64,000 nucleotides of DNA from Kribbella flavida DSM 17836 (GCF_000024345.1 NC_013729.1:4836001-4900000), one strand, 5' to 3'. Counted from the first letter of the stretch, positions 8,343 to 17,402 are shown. Made by a program: numbers and translations. The notes: generated from the letters alone by a model not told the origin.

Positions 8343-9320
8343 ATGCACAATGTCGCAGTCGTCGCCGCTCATCACGTGAAGAGCCTCGAACTCGCGATCC
8401 CGGCTCAGGTGTTCGGAACCGCGAGCTCACAAGACAAAGCGGACGGGGCGGTGTTCGGCGCTCCGCTGTACGAAGTGGTCGTGTGCGGGGAGCGAGCTGA
8501 CCTCGTCGTGTGTGGCCGCGGCGGAACAGAGCTGTACCGGATGACCGCGCCACACGACCTGACCGCGGCCCTGACCGCTGACACAGTGATCGTGCCCGGT
8601 GCACGCACAGACATCGAACCGTCCACCGCGGTGCTCGATGTCCTACGACAGGCGCACGACCGTGGTGCTCGGATCGCCTCGATCTGCTGTGGTGCCTTCA
8701 TACTGGCGGCCGCGGGACTGCTCGACGGACGGCGGGCGACGACGCATTGGACCTCCGCCGGCGGCCTTGCTCAGCGGTTCCCTCAGGTCGAGGTCGACCC
8801 CAGCGTGTTGTTTGTCGATGACGGCGATGTGCTGACTTCGGCTGGGGCAGCGACTGGCCTCGACCTGTGCGTCCACATGGTACGCAACGACTTCGGGGCG
8901 GCCGTGGCAGCCGATGTTGCCCGCCATGTCGTGATCCCACCCCAGCGCGATGGCGGACAGGCACAGTTCATGGTTCACCGGGAACCGACCGGTGACAGCG
9001 GTGCCCTGCAACCGACGATGCGGTGGCTGCGAGACCATCTTGGCGAGCCGCTGACGCTGTCCGACATCGCTCGCCACGCGGCCGTCAGCCCGCGCACCCT
9101 CAACCGGCGCTTCCGCGAACAAACCGGAACGACGCCACTGCAATGGCTCCTCACTCAACGAGTACGGCACGCCCAAGAACTCCTGGAAACCACAGCCCTG
9201 TCTGTCGAAGAGATCGCCAGACACTGCGGCTTCGGCACCGCAATCAACCTCCGCCAACACTTCACCCGCCGAGTCCACCTGTCCCCACAGGCCTACCGCC
9301 ACGCCTTCCGCGCCCACTGA
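8343..9320 (+). CDS. GlxA-family AraC-type transcriptional regulator
   Basis: A 325-residue regulator with two domains. Residues 3-180 are a DJ-1/PfpI (class I glutamine amidotransferase-like) fold, with the nucleophile-elbow-like phrase ASICCGAFILAAAGLLDG near residues 117-134. Residues 220-318 are an AraC double helix-turn-helix: PLTLSDIARHAAVSPRTLNR for the first and SVEEIARHCGFGTAINLRQH for the second. Family members usually sense small nitrogenous metabolites through the N-terminal domain without enzymatic activity. It stands alone between degraded stretches, so its target genes are not evident. Confidence 0.92.
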   Translation: MHNVAVVAAHHVKSLELAIPAQVFGTASSQDKADGAVFGAPLYEVVVCGERADLVVCGRGGTELYRMTAPHDLTAALTADTVIVPGARTDIEPSTAVLDVLRQAHDRGARIASICCGAFILAAAGLLDGRRATTHWTSAGGLAQRFPQVEVDPSVLFVDDGDVLTSAGAATGLDLCVHMVRNDFGAAVAADVARHVVIPPQRDGGQAQFMVHREPTGDSGALQPTMRWLRDHLGEPLTLSDIARHAAVSPRTLNRRFREQTGTTPLQWLLTQRVRHAQELLETTALSVEEIARHCGFGTAINLRQHFTRRVHLSPQAYRHAFRAH

Positions 9321-9806
9321 GCGCCGGCCCGCGCACTGAAGGGTTCAGTCAACGGATTGTCGCCGACGTCGAGCGCCCGACTCCGCACGGAGCGACACAG
9401 GCCGCGGTCCGTCGCTCCCCCCGGCGCGCGCCGGCTGTCGTCGCTGTACCCGTACGCCGCAGGATGGGCACCGGCTCACCCAACGGGTCGGCAGGTCGCT
9501 CTGGCCGTGGAACGAGTCGATATCGCCGGGGTGATCGTGGACGAACCTTGGCAGGTCGCCGACGCTTTCGACCGTGGATTCCAGGCCAGAAGCGCAGCAA
9601 CACGATCTTATGTCAGGTGCAAGTCATCCAGATGCTGCTTACACTCGCTCGAGCGGATGCCGGATCAGCTCGAGGCGCGGTAGCATGACCGGCTCGGTGG
9701 CGCTGTGGTTGATGATCCGCATTCTCATCGTCGGCGCAGCCTCCGGAGTGAGGCCGGTACGGCGTAGTACGAGCGCGATGCGGGCGGCGTCGTAAGGCAG
9801 GTCCCA
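9321..9806 (+). other. Gene-poor region, no supported gene
   Basis: About 490 bases with overlapping short frames on both strands, none with a recognisable motif or a convincing start. The minus strand near 9700-9790 has a hydrophobic/charged pattern that could be decayed coding sequence, but I cannot identify it. Confidence 0.4.
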
Positions 9807-9980
9807 GTGTGGGCCGACGCGGCCAGCACCAACACCCACAACACCGCCTCGCATCGTGTCCTCGCCAAGAACGGCTTCGAGCAGCACGGCTCCGCCCGCA
9901 ACCACCTGCACATCATCGGCCCCTGGGACGACGCCGACCTCTACCAGCGCATCCTCAACAACCGCCCCAGGCGAACTCCC
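9807..9980 (+). pseudogene. C-terminal remnant of a RimJ/RimL-type GNAT acetyltransferase
   Basis: About 55 residues containing NTASHRVLAKNGFEQHG and LYQRILNN. This is the C-terminal part of RimJ/RimL-type N-acetyltransferases: the N-x-A-S-x-R-V-L helix binds acetyl-CoA and the GFE strand follows it. The first two thirds of the family are absent upstream, so it is a truncated relic. It is distinct from the tandem-GNAT relic at 13143. Confidence 0.7.
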
Positions 9981-10027
9981 GAACTGACCGGCTATCCCAC
10001 GTCTCGCTCGCCCCGGCACGCACGTTT

Positions 10028-12775
10028 CTAGGCTTGCGAGAACACCACGTCGGTGTAGTAGTTGCGCGCCTGGTACGACGAGGTCGGGAATACGCCCTGG
10101 CTGGTGGCGAACACGCCGTTGGGTGCCTGCACCGTCGAAGGCAGCGTCTGCAGTACGCCGTTCACCTTGGCCGCGGCCAGTCCTTGCTCTGTCGCGCTGA
10201 ATGCCCCGGTCGGTGAGCTGTACGACGCCACGAAGGTCGTGTTGGCGGCGATGGACACCGGGGTCGCGAACCTGACCTCCTGCCAGCCCGAGGCGGACTC
10301 ACCGGTGAAGGTCGCCGACGCCAACCGGGTCCCCGACGCGGTCCAAAGCGAGCCGACGTGTACGCCGGTGTTGTGGGTGCCCTTGAAGAACCGGATGCCG
10401 TGGATCCTGCCGGCCGCTCGGGCCTGGAACCTGACTCCGAGCTCCATCGAGGTCGGCTCGGTCGCCCCGAAGACCGGCGCGTCCTTGACGTCCCAGATCG
10501 TGTAGGTGTCGGGTTGGAACACCACGTCGGCCCAGTAGTTGGTGGTCTGGTAGCTCTCGTTCGGGAACACGCTCGCGCCGTAGGCGAACACGCCGTTGAT
10601 ATCGGCCGGCGCGTGCAGGACGCCGTTGTCGACGCTGTGCCCGGCGAAGAACGGTTGGTTGTATCCGTAGGTGCCGCTCGGGGTGAAGTACGACGCCACG
10701 TAGGTGGTGCCGGCGGCGATGCGCACCGGCTGGGCGAAGCGGACCTCCTGCCAGCCAGCCGCGCTTTCGCTGGTGAACTCTGCGGTGGCCAGTCGTTGGC
10801 CTGAGCTCGACCACAGGCTGCCGGTGTGGAGGCCGAAGTCTCCGGGCGCCTTGTAGAACTTGATTCCGAGCACGACGCCGGGCCGGTCGGTACGGAACCG
10901 CACGCCGAGCTCGAGCGGCCGTCCGTCGGAGTACCGCTCCACCGCCGGGCCGACCTCGTCGGCCCACAGCGAGCGCGGATAGGCGAGGGTCGGTGCCTGC
11001 GCGATCCGGAAGGTCCAGTCGCGGCTGATGGTGTTGCCCGCGGTGTCCCTGGCCCGCAGATGGGCGTCGCACAGCTTGCCGTACGTCCACGGCGCGTTCG
11101 GGGTGAAGGTCGCCACCTTGGCGGCGGCGTCGTACGTCATTCGGCCCGGAGTTCCCGCCTCGGTCCCACCCTCGTACAGCTGCAGCGTGCTCGCGTCGAT
11201 GGTGTCGTAGAACTGCACCCGGATCGGGCGGTGCGGCCACACGCTGGTGGCGCCGTTGACCGGCGAGAGGGTGTGCCGCCCGGCCGGGAATCCGGGCGGC
11301 CGCCCGAGAGTGCCGATCAGGCTGGAAAAGCCGCCGTCGTAGGTGGCATGGAGCTTGGGTGATCCCCACAGGACCTGCGACAGCGCGCGGAACGGCTCCA
11401 TCAGCCGGTCGGACTGGAACTCCTCGGTCTCGCGGTCGGGCAGGGTCCACAGGTGCAACTTGGCGCCCCGCAGCCCCGGGGTGTTCGGGTCCACCGTCTC
11501 GCCGTTGAACACACCGGGATGGAAGTTGTCGTAGATCGGTTTCGGTTCCGGCCGGCGAGCGCCCGGGTCGTGGTACAGGAAGTCCCCGTTGGAGTTGGAT
11601 ACCTGATAGCCGGCGTTCAGCAGTTGGCTCGGCGTGCGGCGGCCGGTCCAGTGGACCCAGTGCTCGACGATCACGTTGGTGTCCACCGGCTCGGTGACAC
11701 TCGTGAGCAGGCCGTCGTTCCAGATCCGCAGCTGCCGTCCGTTCGCCCGCACGTGGTCGTTCATGTCGTTGATGAAGCCGTACAGCACGTCCGGCGGGAC
11801 CGCGTCGGAGCCGAACCGTTCCCGCGCCTTGGCGCCGAGCTCCGGGAAGAGGTCGTAGCGCACCGGAAAGTCGCCACTGAAGTCCACGAGGTACTCGTCC
11901 GCGCCCAGGTGCCAGTACCGGGACGGGAAGTGGCCGAGCATCGGCGTGATCACGTCGTTCTTCGCGAACGTGTAGGCCGCGTCTTTGCTGAGATCGAGCG
12001 CCTCCGCCCGGCCCGGCAGCGCCAGGTCCGGCCTGGTGGCGAGCAACTTGCCCATGTGACCAGGCATGTTGGTCAACGGCACCAGACCGATGTTGTACCT
12101 GGCGGCGTAGGCTGCCATGTCCTTCATCTCGTTCAGCGGAGCGGTGTCGTAACCGGGTGAGAACCAGAGCAGGTTCATCTTCAGGTACGACATTTCTTGG
12201 ATCTGGCCCTGCCACCAGGTGGGCGTGTAGTACTTGGCCGCGTTGGCCACCAGGAAGCCGCGGTCGGGATACTTCGGCCAGTCGCGGGCCACACCGCCCG
12301 GTACGACCGTTGCCTGCCGCAACCACTGGACGACGGTGCGGGTACCGTAGAACACCCCCGACTTGGTTCCCCGGACCTGCATCGAGGAACCGACCTGGAG
12401 CTCGTACCCCTCGTCGTTCAGCCCGATGACAGCGGCCAGTGTGAGCACGATGTCGCCGGCTGCCGGCGCCGGACTGGTCTGTTCGACGACGGTGACCGTT
12501 CGCCGGGTGACCTTGCGGAGATCCTCGGCCAGGACGTCCGCCGTGGTTCTGAGCGTCGGAGAGTGGGCGGTGCTCACGATGATACGCACGGTTGCCGGCA
12601 GCGTGTACTGCCCGGCGGCCGCGGTCCACGACTGCAGGTTGGGGATCGTCGGCGGCGGCAACGCGGCCGCTGCATCAGCCTGGGCGCCGGCAGGCGTCAC
12701 CGTGCCGGTCTGAACCAGGCCGGCTGCGACGGCCGCACTCGAAATGGTCAGGAATCGCCTGCGGGGCATGCTCAT
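10028..12775 (-). CDS. Secreted GH20 beta-N-acetylhexosaminidase with two DUF4082 domains
   Basis: A 915-residue exported enzyme. A Tat signal (PRRRFLTISSAAVAAGL) covers residues 3-33. Residues 36-150 resemble the GH20b domain, and residues 150-480 form the GH20 barrel with the catalytic Asp-Glu pair in HLGADEY (about 293-294). The Asp orients the substrate acetamido group and the Glu is the acid/base. Residues 490-595 look like a bacterial Ig-like (Big_5) domain, and two DUF4082 repeats (about 605-760 and 775-915) each start with an ELGVRF phrase and share SAxGWQEVRFA. The enzyme should remove terminal GlcNAc or GalNAc outside the cell. GGAG lies six bases before the ATG. Operator-like palindromes upstream match those of the IclR gene at 30.1 kb. 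Confidence 0.92.
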   Translation of the reverse strand: MSMPRRRFLTISSAAVAAGLVQTGTVTPAGAQADAAAALPPPTIPNLQSWTAAAGQYTLPATVRIIVSTAHSPTLRTTADVLAEDLRKVTRRTVTVVEQTSPAPAAGDIVLTLAAVIGLNDEGYELQVGSSMQVRGTKSGVFYGTRTVVQWLRQATVVPGGVARDWPKYPDRGFLVANAAKYYTPTWWQGQIQEMSYLKMNLLWFSPGYDTAPLNEMKDMAAYAARYNIGLVPLTNMPGHMGKLLATRPDLALPGRAEALDLSKDAAYTFAKNDVITPMLGHFPSRYWHLGADEYLVDFSGDFPVRYDLFPELGAKARERFGSDAVPPDVLYGFINDMNDHVRANGRQLRIWNDGLLTSVTEPVDTNVIVEHWVHWTGRRTPSQLLNAGYQVSNSNGDFLYHDPGARRPEPKPIYDNFHPGVFNGETVDPNTPGLRGAKLHLWTLPDRETEEFQSDRLMEPFRALSQVLWGSPKLHATYDGGFSSLIGTLGRPPGFPAGRHTLSPVNGATSVWPHRPIRVQFYDTIDASTLQLYEGGTEAGTPGRMTYDAAAKVATFTPNAPWTYGKLCDAHLRARDTAGNTISRDWTFRIAQAPTLAYPRSLWADEVGPAVERYSDGRPLELGVRFRTDRPGVVLGIKFYKAPGDFGLHTGSLWSSSGQRLATAEFTSESAAGWQEVRFAQPVRIAAGTTYVASYFTPSGTYGYNQPFFAGHSVDNGVLHAPADINGVFAYGASVFPNESYQTTNYWADVVFQPDTYTIWDVKDAPVFGATEPTSMELGVRFQARAAGRIHGIRFFKGTHNTGVHVGSLWTASGTRLASATFTGESASGWQEVRFATPVSIAANTTFVASYSSPTGAFSATEQGLAAAKVNGVLQTLPSTVQAPNGVFATSQGVFPTSSYQARNYYTDVVFSQA

Positions 12776-12801
12776 GATGAACTCCGGGCGGTGGGGAGTA
12801 T

Positions 12802-12837
12802 CTTCGAAATATCGAAGTTATATTCGGATAATCGAGG
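12802..12837 (-). promoter_or_regulatory. Tandem IclR-type operators upstream of the GH20 gene
   Basis: CTTCGAAATATCGAAG at 12802-12817 is a 6-4-6 palindrome. A weaker copy, ATTCGGATAATCGAGG, starts at 12822, 20 bases (two helical turns) further on. The first fits the consensus YTTCGRKATWYBGAAR (read on either strand) derived from the sites at 30040 and 30946 beside an IclR gene. The pair lies 27 bases upstream of the GH20 start, in an AT-rich pocket. Confidence 0.55.
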
Positions 12838-12843
12838 ATACGA

Positions 12844-13104
12844 TCAGACTCCGAGGGCGCACAAGACCTCACCGAAACTGCGTGACTGGCGTCCGAACTG
12901 CTCGCCGGTCCGCCCGGGCATCGCGTGCCGCGACAAACCATCCGCCTGCCTCCTCTTCAGGGGGCGAACCGGTAGGCCCAGGGCGTCACCCAACAGCGCG
13001 ACCCGCAGGTGACCACCAAGCGCCAGCACCGGCGCCGAATCCCAACTGACCACCTGGGCCAATTGCCCCGGCCGCCCACTCGGGTGCGCGGCGCCATCCA
13101 GCAC
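12844..13104 (-). pseudogene. Possible ROK-family regulator remnant
   Basis: An 86-residue open frame on the minus strand. Its central phrase, GRPGQLAQVVSWDSAPVLAL, then GGHLRVALLGDALGLPVR, recalls the join between the helix-turn-helix and the sugar-kinase-like domain of ROK repressors. No helix-turn-helix precedes it and no ATP-binding fold follows. The match is loose; it may also be non-coding. Confidence 0.25.
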
Positions 13105-13142
13105 TCACCCGATCGAGTGTGCCGCAGTGTGCGCGCAATAAT

Positions 13143-13302
13143 TGGAACGACATGACCGGCACCTTCGTGGATACCGTCGCCGGGGATTGCCGAGCTGACG
13201 AAGTCCGTCTGGTTGCGATGGGCCGCCGAGGCCGGCTACCGCTGCGCTTTCACCTTGAACACTCTGCACAACGCGCCGATGCTGGGTCGATGAACGGCTC
13301 GG
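13143..13302 (+). pseudogene. Degenerate copy of a tandem-GNAT acetyltransferase 3' region
   Basis: About 160 bases that align base-for-base with 53647-53808, inside the intact acetyltransferase at 52969. Both contain GGAACGACATGACCGGCACC near the start, GGGCCGCCGAGGCCGGCTAC in the middle and CACAACGCGCCGATGCTG near the end. The copy has indels and a premature stop and lacks the first two thirds of the gene. It is a decayed paralogue or duplicate, not a working gene. Confidence 0.8.
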
Positions 13303-13378
13303 CGACCAGATGACGCTGAGGTCTGCCAGTCGAACAACGATCCGAACGGATGGCGGCGCGCCACGCTTGGCCGATCGC

Positions 13379-14797
13379 TCACTCGTGGGGTTCTGACAGC
13401 GCCTTCCGGGGCATCAGCGCGACGATCGGGAGGCTGAGGGCGGTGACGGCCACGAAGACCACAAGGGTCACTTTCATCGCGTGGTCCAGTCCAGAGGTCG
13501 TTGCGTGGAAGAAGATCGACGTGACCGCGGCCGAGCCGATCGCTGAAGCGAGTTGCTGGATCGAGCCCAGCGAGCCGCTGGCGCTGCCGGCTTCGTCAGG
13601 CCTGGCGTCGCCGAGTGCAACGGTAGGGATGGTGGTGAAGCAGAGGCCGGTGCCGATGCCGATCACAACGAACGCCGGGGCCAGCGCCCAGAGGCCGAGG
13701 TCGGTCCCCGACTGGTTGACGAGGGCAAGGACCCAGCCGCCACCGACGAGAGACACGGCAAGGCCGATGAAGACGAGCGTACGGCCGAGCTTGGTCACCA
13801 GGCCGCCCATGGCGGCGAAGCTGGCGGCGATGAGCCCCGCAGTGAGCGGCACCAAGGCGAGTGAGGCGTCCCGCGGACTGGCGTGCAACCCCTCCTGCAG
13901 AAACAGCGACAACACGAAGAACAGGCCGGTGCTGGCGGCAAACGCGACCAGGCCCACGATCATTCCCGACGTGAAGCCTCGGTTCTTCAAGAGCGAGGGC
14001 TTGATGAGCGGATGGGCTGCGGTCCGCTGACGATAGGCGAAAGCCGCGAGCGACACGATGCCGACGGCAATCGAGACGACAGAGAAGGCGCTCCAGCCGT
14101 TGCTGGAGCCCTCGATCAGGCCGTACAGCAGCCCGAACATGCTCACCGAAAGCAGACCGGAGCCCCAGCCATCCACGATGGTCGAGCGATCGGCGTCGTC
14201 GTCACGCGGCAGGATCCTGGTGGCTATCACCAACCCGGCAACGCCAAGAACGATGTTTGCCAGGAAGATCGGCCGCCAGGACAAGCCGAACAGGTCGGCG
14301 TTGATGACGATTCCAGCCAGGACCGGACCGCCGACACTCGCGATACCGAGCACTGGACCGAACAGGCCGAACGCCTTGGCGAGCATGTCGCGGTTGAACG
14401 CCTTCGTCATGATCGCCATGCCTTGCGGGATGAGCAGCGCTCCGAACGCTCCCTGAGCCACCCGAGCGGCGACGAGCACAGCCGGGTCAGGCGCGAACCC
14501 GATGATCGCCGAGGCCAGGGTGAAACCACCCATGCCGATCAGGAACATCCTGCGTTGGCCGAACTTGTCACCCAGCCGTCCGCCGATCAGCAGCAGGACA
14601 CCCATGGCCAGCATGTACGCCGGCCCCACCCACTTGATCAGACTCTCACCACCGCTGAGCTCCTGGGCGATGGTGGGGGCGGCGATGTTCGTGATCGTTC
14701 CATCGATCACGTCGATCGCGTCGGCAAGCAGCACCAGCCCAAGGATCGCCCACATCCGGCGTGTGGTGACTGTGCTCGGCTCGGTCAAGCTGTTCAT
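13379..14797 (-). CDS. MFS drug exporter, DHA2 (14-helix) family
   Basis: A 472-residue transporter with about 14 hydrophobic helices. The N-terminal DAIDVIDGTITNIAAPTIA stands in the place of motif D1, and motif A is GGRLGDKFGQRR after helix 2. QGAFGALLIPQGMAI and PVLGIASVGGPVLAG correspond to motifs B and C of proton-driven drug antiporters. It should export a toxic small molecule using the proton gradient. The ATG at 14797 is chosen because GAAGGA sits eight bases before it. A promoter-like pair matching the one before the sigma-factor operon precedes it, so it is probably a target of the neighbouring ECF sigma factor. Confidence 0.93.
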   Translation of the reverse strand: MNSLTEPSTVTTRRMWAILGLVLLADAIDVIDGTITNIAAPTIAQELSGGESLIKWVGPAYMLAMGVLLLIGGRLGDKFGQRRMFLIGMGGFTLASAIIGFAPDPAVLVAARVAQGAFGALLIPQGMAIMTKAFNRDMLAKAFGLFGPVLGIASVGGPVLAGIVINADLFGLSWRPIFLANIVLGVAGLVIATRILPRDDDADRSTIVDGWGSGLLSVSMFGLLYGLIEGSSNGWSAFSVVSIAVGIVSLAAFAYRQRTAAHPLIKPSLLKNRGFTSGMIVGLVAFAASTGLFFVLSLFLQEGLHASPRDASLALVPLTAGLIAASFAAMGGLVTKLGRTLVFIGLAVSLVGGGWVLALVNQSGTDLGLWALAPAFVVIGIGTGLCFTTIPTVALGDARPDEAGSASGSLGSIQQLASAIGSAAVTSIFFHATTSGLDHAMKVTLVVFVAVTALSLPIVALMPRKALSEPHE

Positions 14798-14853
14798 GAG
14801 GAACATCCTTCGGTCCCGTTGGGGCGCCTCTCCGGGGCGACCTCTCATCCCTA

Positions 14854-14881
14854 GGACGAACACCTCCAACCCGATCCGACA
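14854..14881 (-). promoter_or_regulatory. ECF-type promoter of the MFS gene
   Basis: Read on the minus strand, TGTCGGATCGGG (the -35 side, 14870-14881) is followed, 17 bases after TGTCGG, by CGTC within TTCGTCC (the -10 side, 14854-14860). The same words with the same 17-base spacing recur at 17248-17274. As I recall, promoters of ECF42 sigma factors have TGTCGA and CGA/TC at these positions. The -10 lies about 57 bases upstream of the MFS start. Confidence 0.65.
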
Positions 14882-14985
14882 TCGCCTTCAAGGATTTCTC
14901 CTGGCTGGTCAGGCGGTTAGTCCGTGGGACTCAGGACGACGCCGTCGGCCGCCGCTCGCCCAGCGGCGACGACAATCCGCAGGCG

Positions 14986-16221
14986 CTACCGCAGTTGGTT
15001 GCGGCGGCGGATCAGATAGGCGGACTCGGCGGTGTTGGCCGTCAGGGCGATGGCTCTGTCGTAGGCGACGCGGGACTCCTGGCTACGGCCCAGACGACGC
15101 AGCAGGTCGGCGCGAGTGGCGTGGTACGGGTGGTAGCCGGTCAGCTTGTTTTCAAGCCGTTCAACGGCCGCGAGGGCAACGTCGGGGCCGTCGAGTTCAG
15201 CGACGGCGATGGCTCGATTGAGGGTGATGATCGGCGAGTCGTCGATGCGGACGAGTTGATCGTAGAGGGCGACGATCTGCGACCAGTCGGTGTCGCGTAC
15301 GTCGCGGGCGTCGGTGTGCACGGCGTTGATCGCGGCAAGGATCTGGTAGCGCCCCGGAGCTACCCCCGCAGCGGCAGCGGCCAGGCGCTCGCGCACCAGC
15401 TGGTGGCCGTCGGCGATCAGCGCCGGGTCCCAGCCTCCACGGTCTTGCTCCTCGAGGGTGACCAACTCTCCGGTTGCCGACACTCGAGCAGTGCGGCGGG
15501 CCTCGGTGAGCAGCATCAACGCCAGCAGTCCGGCCACCTCACCGTCCTGCGGCAACAGGACCCGGAGCAGGCGAGCGAGCCGAATCGCCTCGGCGGTCAG
15601 TTCGTGCCGCACTGGGTCGGTGTGGGGGCTGGATGCCAGGTAGCCCTCGTTGAAGATCAGGAAGAGGACCGCGAGTACGGCGGATACGCGGCCCGGGAGC
15701 TCCTGCGCGGCGGGCACCCGGTACGGAATGCGCGCGGCCTTGATCTTCGCTTTCGCGCGGGTGATCCGTCGCCCCATGGCGGCTTCTTGCACCAGGAAGG
15801 CTCGGGCGATCTCGGGCACGGTCAGACCGCCGACGAGACGCAGCGTCAGCGCCACTCGGCTCTCCAGTGCGAGCGCGGGATGACAGCACGTGAAGATCAG
15901 CCGGAGCCGGTCGTCGTCGATGGCGCCGAGAGGCTCGGGCGGGACGTCGGCGGACAGCATCTGAGCCTCCTGGTGCTTCTCGTCGCGCTTGTGCTCGCGC
16001 CGGAGCCGGTCAATGGCCTTGCGATTGGCGGTGGTGATCAGCCAGGCGGCGAGATTGGTCGGTACGCCGTCGGCCGGCCACCGCTCGACAGCGGTCGCGA
16101 ACGCCTCTGCAGCCGCCTCCTCAGCGACGTCGAGATCACCGAAACGCCGGGTGAGGATCGCGACCACCCGGGCCCACTGCTGATGGTGCGCCTGGGTGAT
16201 CGCCTCCTCGACGCCGTTCAC
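14986..16221 (-). CDS. ECF RNA polymerase sigma factor, ECF42-like with TPR-like tail
   Basis: A 411-residue sigma factor, more than twice the length of ordinary ECF sigmas. Region 2 (about residues 15-75) includes DLDVAEEAAAEAFATAVERW and ANRKAIDRLRREH. Region 4 (about 105-165) includes RLRLIFTCCHPALAL and the helix-turn-helix GLTVPEIARAFLV. The remaining 230 residues form the alpha-helical, TPR-like extension seen in ECF42 proteins (INAVHTDARDVRDTDW, ITLNRAIAVAEL). ECF42 genes are typically paired with DGPF/YCII proteins, as here: its GTG overlaps the stop of that gene by four bases. No anti-sigma factor is encoded nearby, so the tail may regulate activity. Confidence 0.92.
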   Translation of the reverse strand: MNGVEEAITQAHHQQWARVVAILTRRFGDLDVAEEAAAEAFATAVERWPADGVPTNLAAWLITTANRKAIDRLRREHKRDEKHQEAQMLSADVPPEPLGAIDDDRLRLIFTCCHPALALESRVALTLRLVGGLTVPEIARAFLVQEAAMGRRITRAKAKIKAARIPYRVPAAQELPGRVSAVLAVLFLIFNEGYLASSPHTDPVRHELTAEAIRLARLLRVLLPQDGEVAGLLALMLLTEARRTARVSATGELVTLEEQDRGGWDPALIADGHQLVRERLAAAAAGVAPGRYQILAAINAVHTDARDVRDTDWSQIVALYDQLVRIDDSPIITLNRAIAVAELDGPDVALAAVERLENKLTGYHPYHATRADLLRRLGRSQESRVAYDRAIALTANTAESAYLIRRRNQLR

Positions 16222-16541
16222 AGGAACGGCCGCACCTCGACCTTGCGGTCGCAGATCTTCGACGCCTCGGTGGCGAGCCGGAGCGCGACATCCAGATCGG
16301 GGGCCTCCCACACCCAGACGCCGGCGAGGTACTCCTTGGACTCGACGAAGGGGCCATCGCTGAACACGGCCCGCTCGCCCCGGTTGTCGATGACCGTAGC
16401 GGCGTCGGTGTCGGCGAGTCCGCCCGCAAATACCCAGTGCCCGTCGGCCATCAGTCGTTCGTTGAACGCGCTGATGGCAGGCTGCCGGTCCGTGCTGCCC
16501 GGGTTGCCCTTGTCATCGATCACGGAAATCAGATACTGCAT
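16218..16541 (-). CDS. YCII/DGPF-domain protein
   Basis: A 107-residue protein of the YCII-related family. MQYLISVIDD opens the ferredoxin-like fold and the family motif is in VFSDGPFVESKEYLAGVWV near residues 57-75. These small proteins form dimers and are regularly encoded next to ECF42-type sigma factors. Their biochemical role is unsettled; some family members bind small molecules. It overlaps the sigma factor gene by GTGA and follows the broken DHFR-family gene in the same direction, so all three probably share the promoter at 17248-17274. The ATG at 16541 matches the family N-terminus; the longer reading from 16577 has no family support. Confidence 0.9.
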   Translation of the reverse strand: MQYLISVIDDKGNPGSTDRQPAISAFNERLMADGHWVFAGGLADTDAATVIDNRGERAVFSDGPFVESKEYLAGVWVWEAPDLDVALRLATEASKICDRKVEVRPFL

Positions 16542-16593
16542 CTCGAGTTCATCTCCTCTGGTGTCGAGAAACGTCATGCGGTGGTCACGATTG

Positions 16594-17195
16594 TCAGGCC
16601 GTCGCGTACCGCGGGCGCCCGGCAGGCCGGAACACCTGGGCCGTCACACCCTTCGAGTCGACCCGCGACTCGACCAGGTCGAACGCGCGATCCGGACCGG
16701 CCTCGGGGAACAGTCTGTTGCCCTGGCCCAGGAGCACCGGGATCACAATCAGGATCATCTCGTCGACCAGATCGTTCTCCAGCAACCACCGAATCAGGGC
16801 ACCACTGCCATGCACCTGCAGCGATCCCCCCGGCTTGGCCTTCAGCTCATTGACGGCCATCGCCAGGTCCCCCCGCAGAACCGTGGTGCCCTTCCATCGC
16901 GGCGACGTGAGCGTCGTCGAGGCAACGTACTTCGGGGTGTCGTTCAACGCCACGCCGATCGGATGTGTGCGCACCGATCCCCAGGACCTGGCGAACAACT
17001 CGTAGGTTCGCCGGCCGAACAGGAACGCGTCGGCACTCTGACAGTCTGTGTGATGAACGCCCTGGTTTCCTCGTCACCTGCTCCCCTGCCCCATCCGCCA
17101 CGCTCGAACCCGTTCCTGCGGTCCTCCTCCGACGCTCCGCCGTTACCTTGCATCACTCCGTCGAGCGTGACCTGGGTCATGGTGGTCAGCTTCAC
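16594..17195 (-). pseudogene. Dihydrofolate reductase-family (RibD C-terminal) gene with a frameshift
   Basis: The N-terminal part (from the GTG at 17195) reads MTQVTLDGVMQGNGGASEED, the opening of the DHFR-like family that often carries DGV-QGPG. Near 17045 the frame changes, and the protein continues one frame over as SADAFLFGRRTYELFARSWG and on to IPVLLGQGNRLFPEAGPDRA. Joined, the two halves make a full-length family member of about 200 residues that would bind NADPH. The single indel could be genuine inactivation or a sequence error, since both halves are otherwise well preserved. The gene heads the ECF42 operon. Confidence 0.8.
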
Positions 17196-17247
17196 AATCG
17201 CGGTCCTTCCCCTTCGCGCGGCCCTTGGTGTGGGCCCTCACTTCTGG

Positions 17248-17274
17248 GACGAACAGCATCAGCCCGATCCGACA
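17248..17274 (-). promoter_or_regulatory. ECF-type promoter of the DHFR-YCII-sigma operon
   Basis: On the minus strand, TGTCGG (17269-17274, extended as TGTCGGATCGGG) and CGTC (17248-17251, within TTCGTCC) are separated by 17 bases, as in the promoter at 14854-14881. The -10 lies about 53 bases before the DHFR-family start. This suggests that the sigma factor activates its own operon and the MFS exporter gene. Confidence 0.65.
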
Positions 17275-17402
17275 CCGCTTCCCGGCTCTTTGGAGGATGC
17301 GTGCCGAACGCCGGTCGTCCGGCCCGGCACACCACAACTCCGCGGCGACCGTTGGCGTAGCCGCTGAAGCGCTGATGTGCGGCAGTCGGCCCCAGCGCGG
17401 CG

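Noticed and set aside
10299..12629. Very long minus-strand frame of 776 codons overlapping the GH20 gene in another frame
   Set aside because: It is Arg/Gly/Pro-rich with no domain and is a by-product of high-GC third positions in the real gene. Similar shadows cover most genes in the window.
12844..13104. Complete ROK-family repressor
   Set aside because: Only a loose resemblance over about 40 residues and no helix-turn-helix, so it is listed only as a low-confidence remnant.
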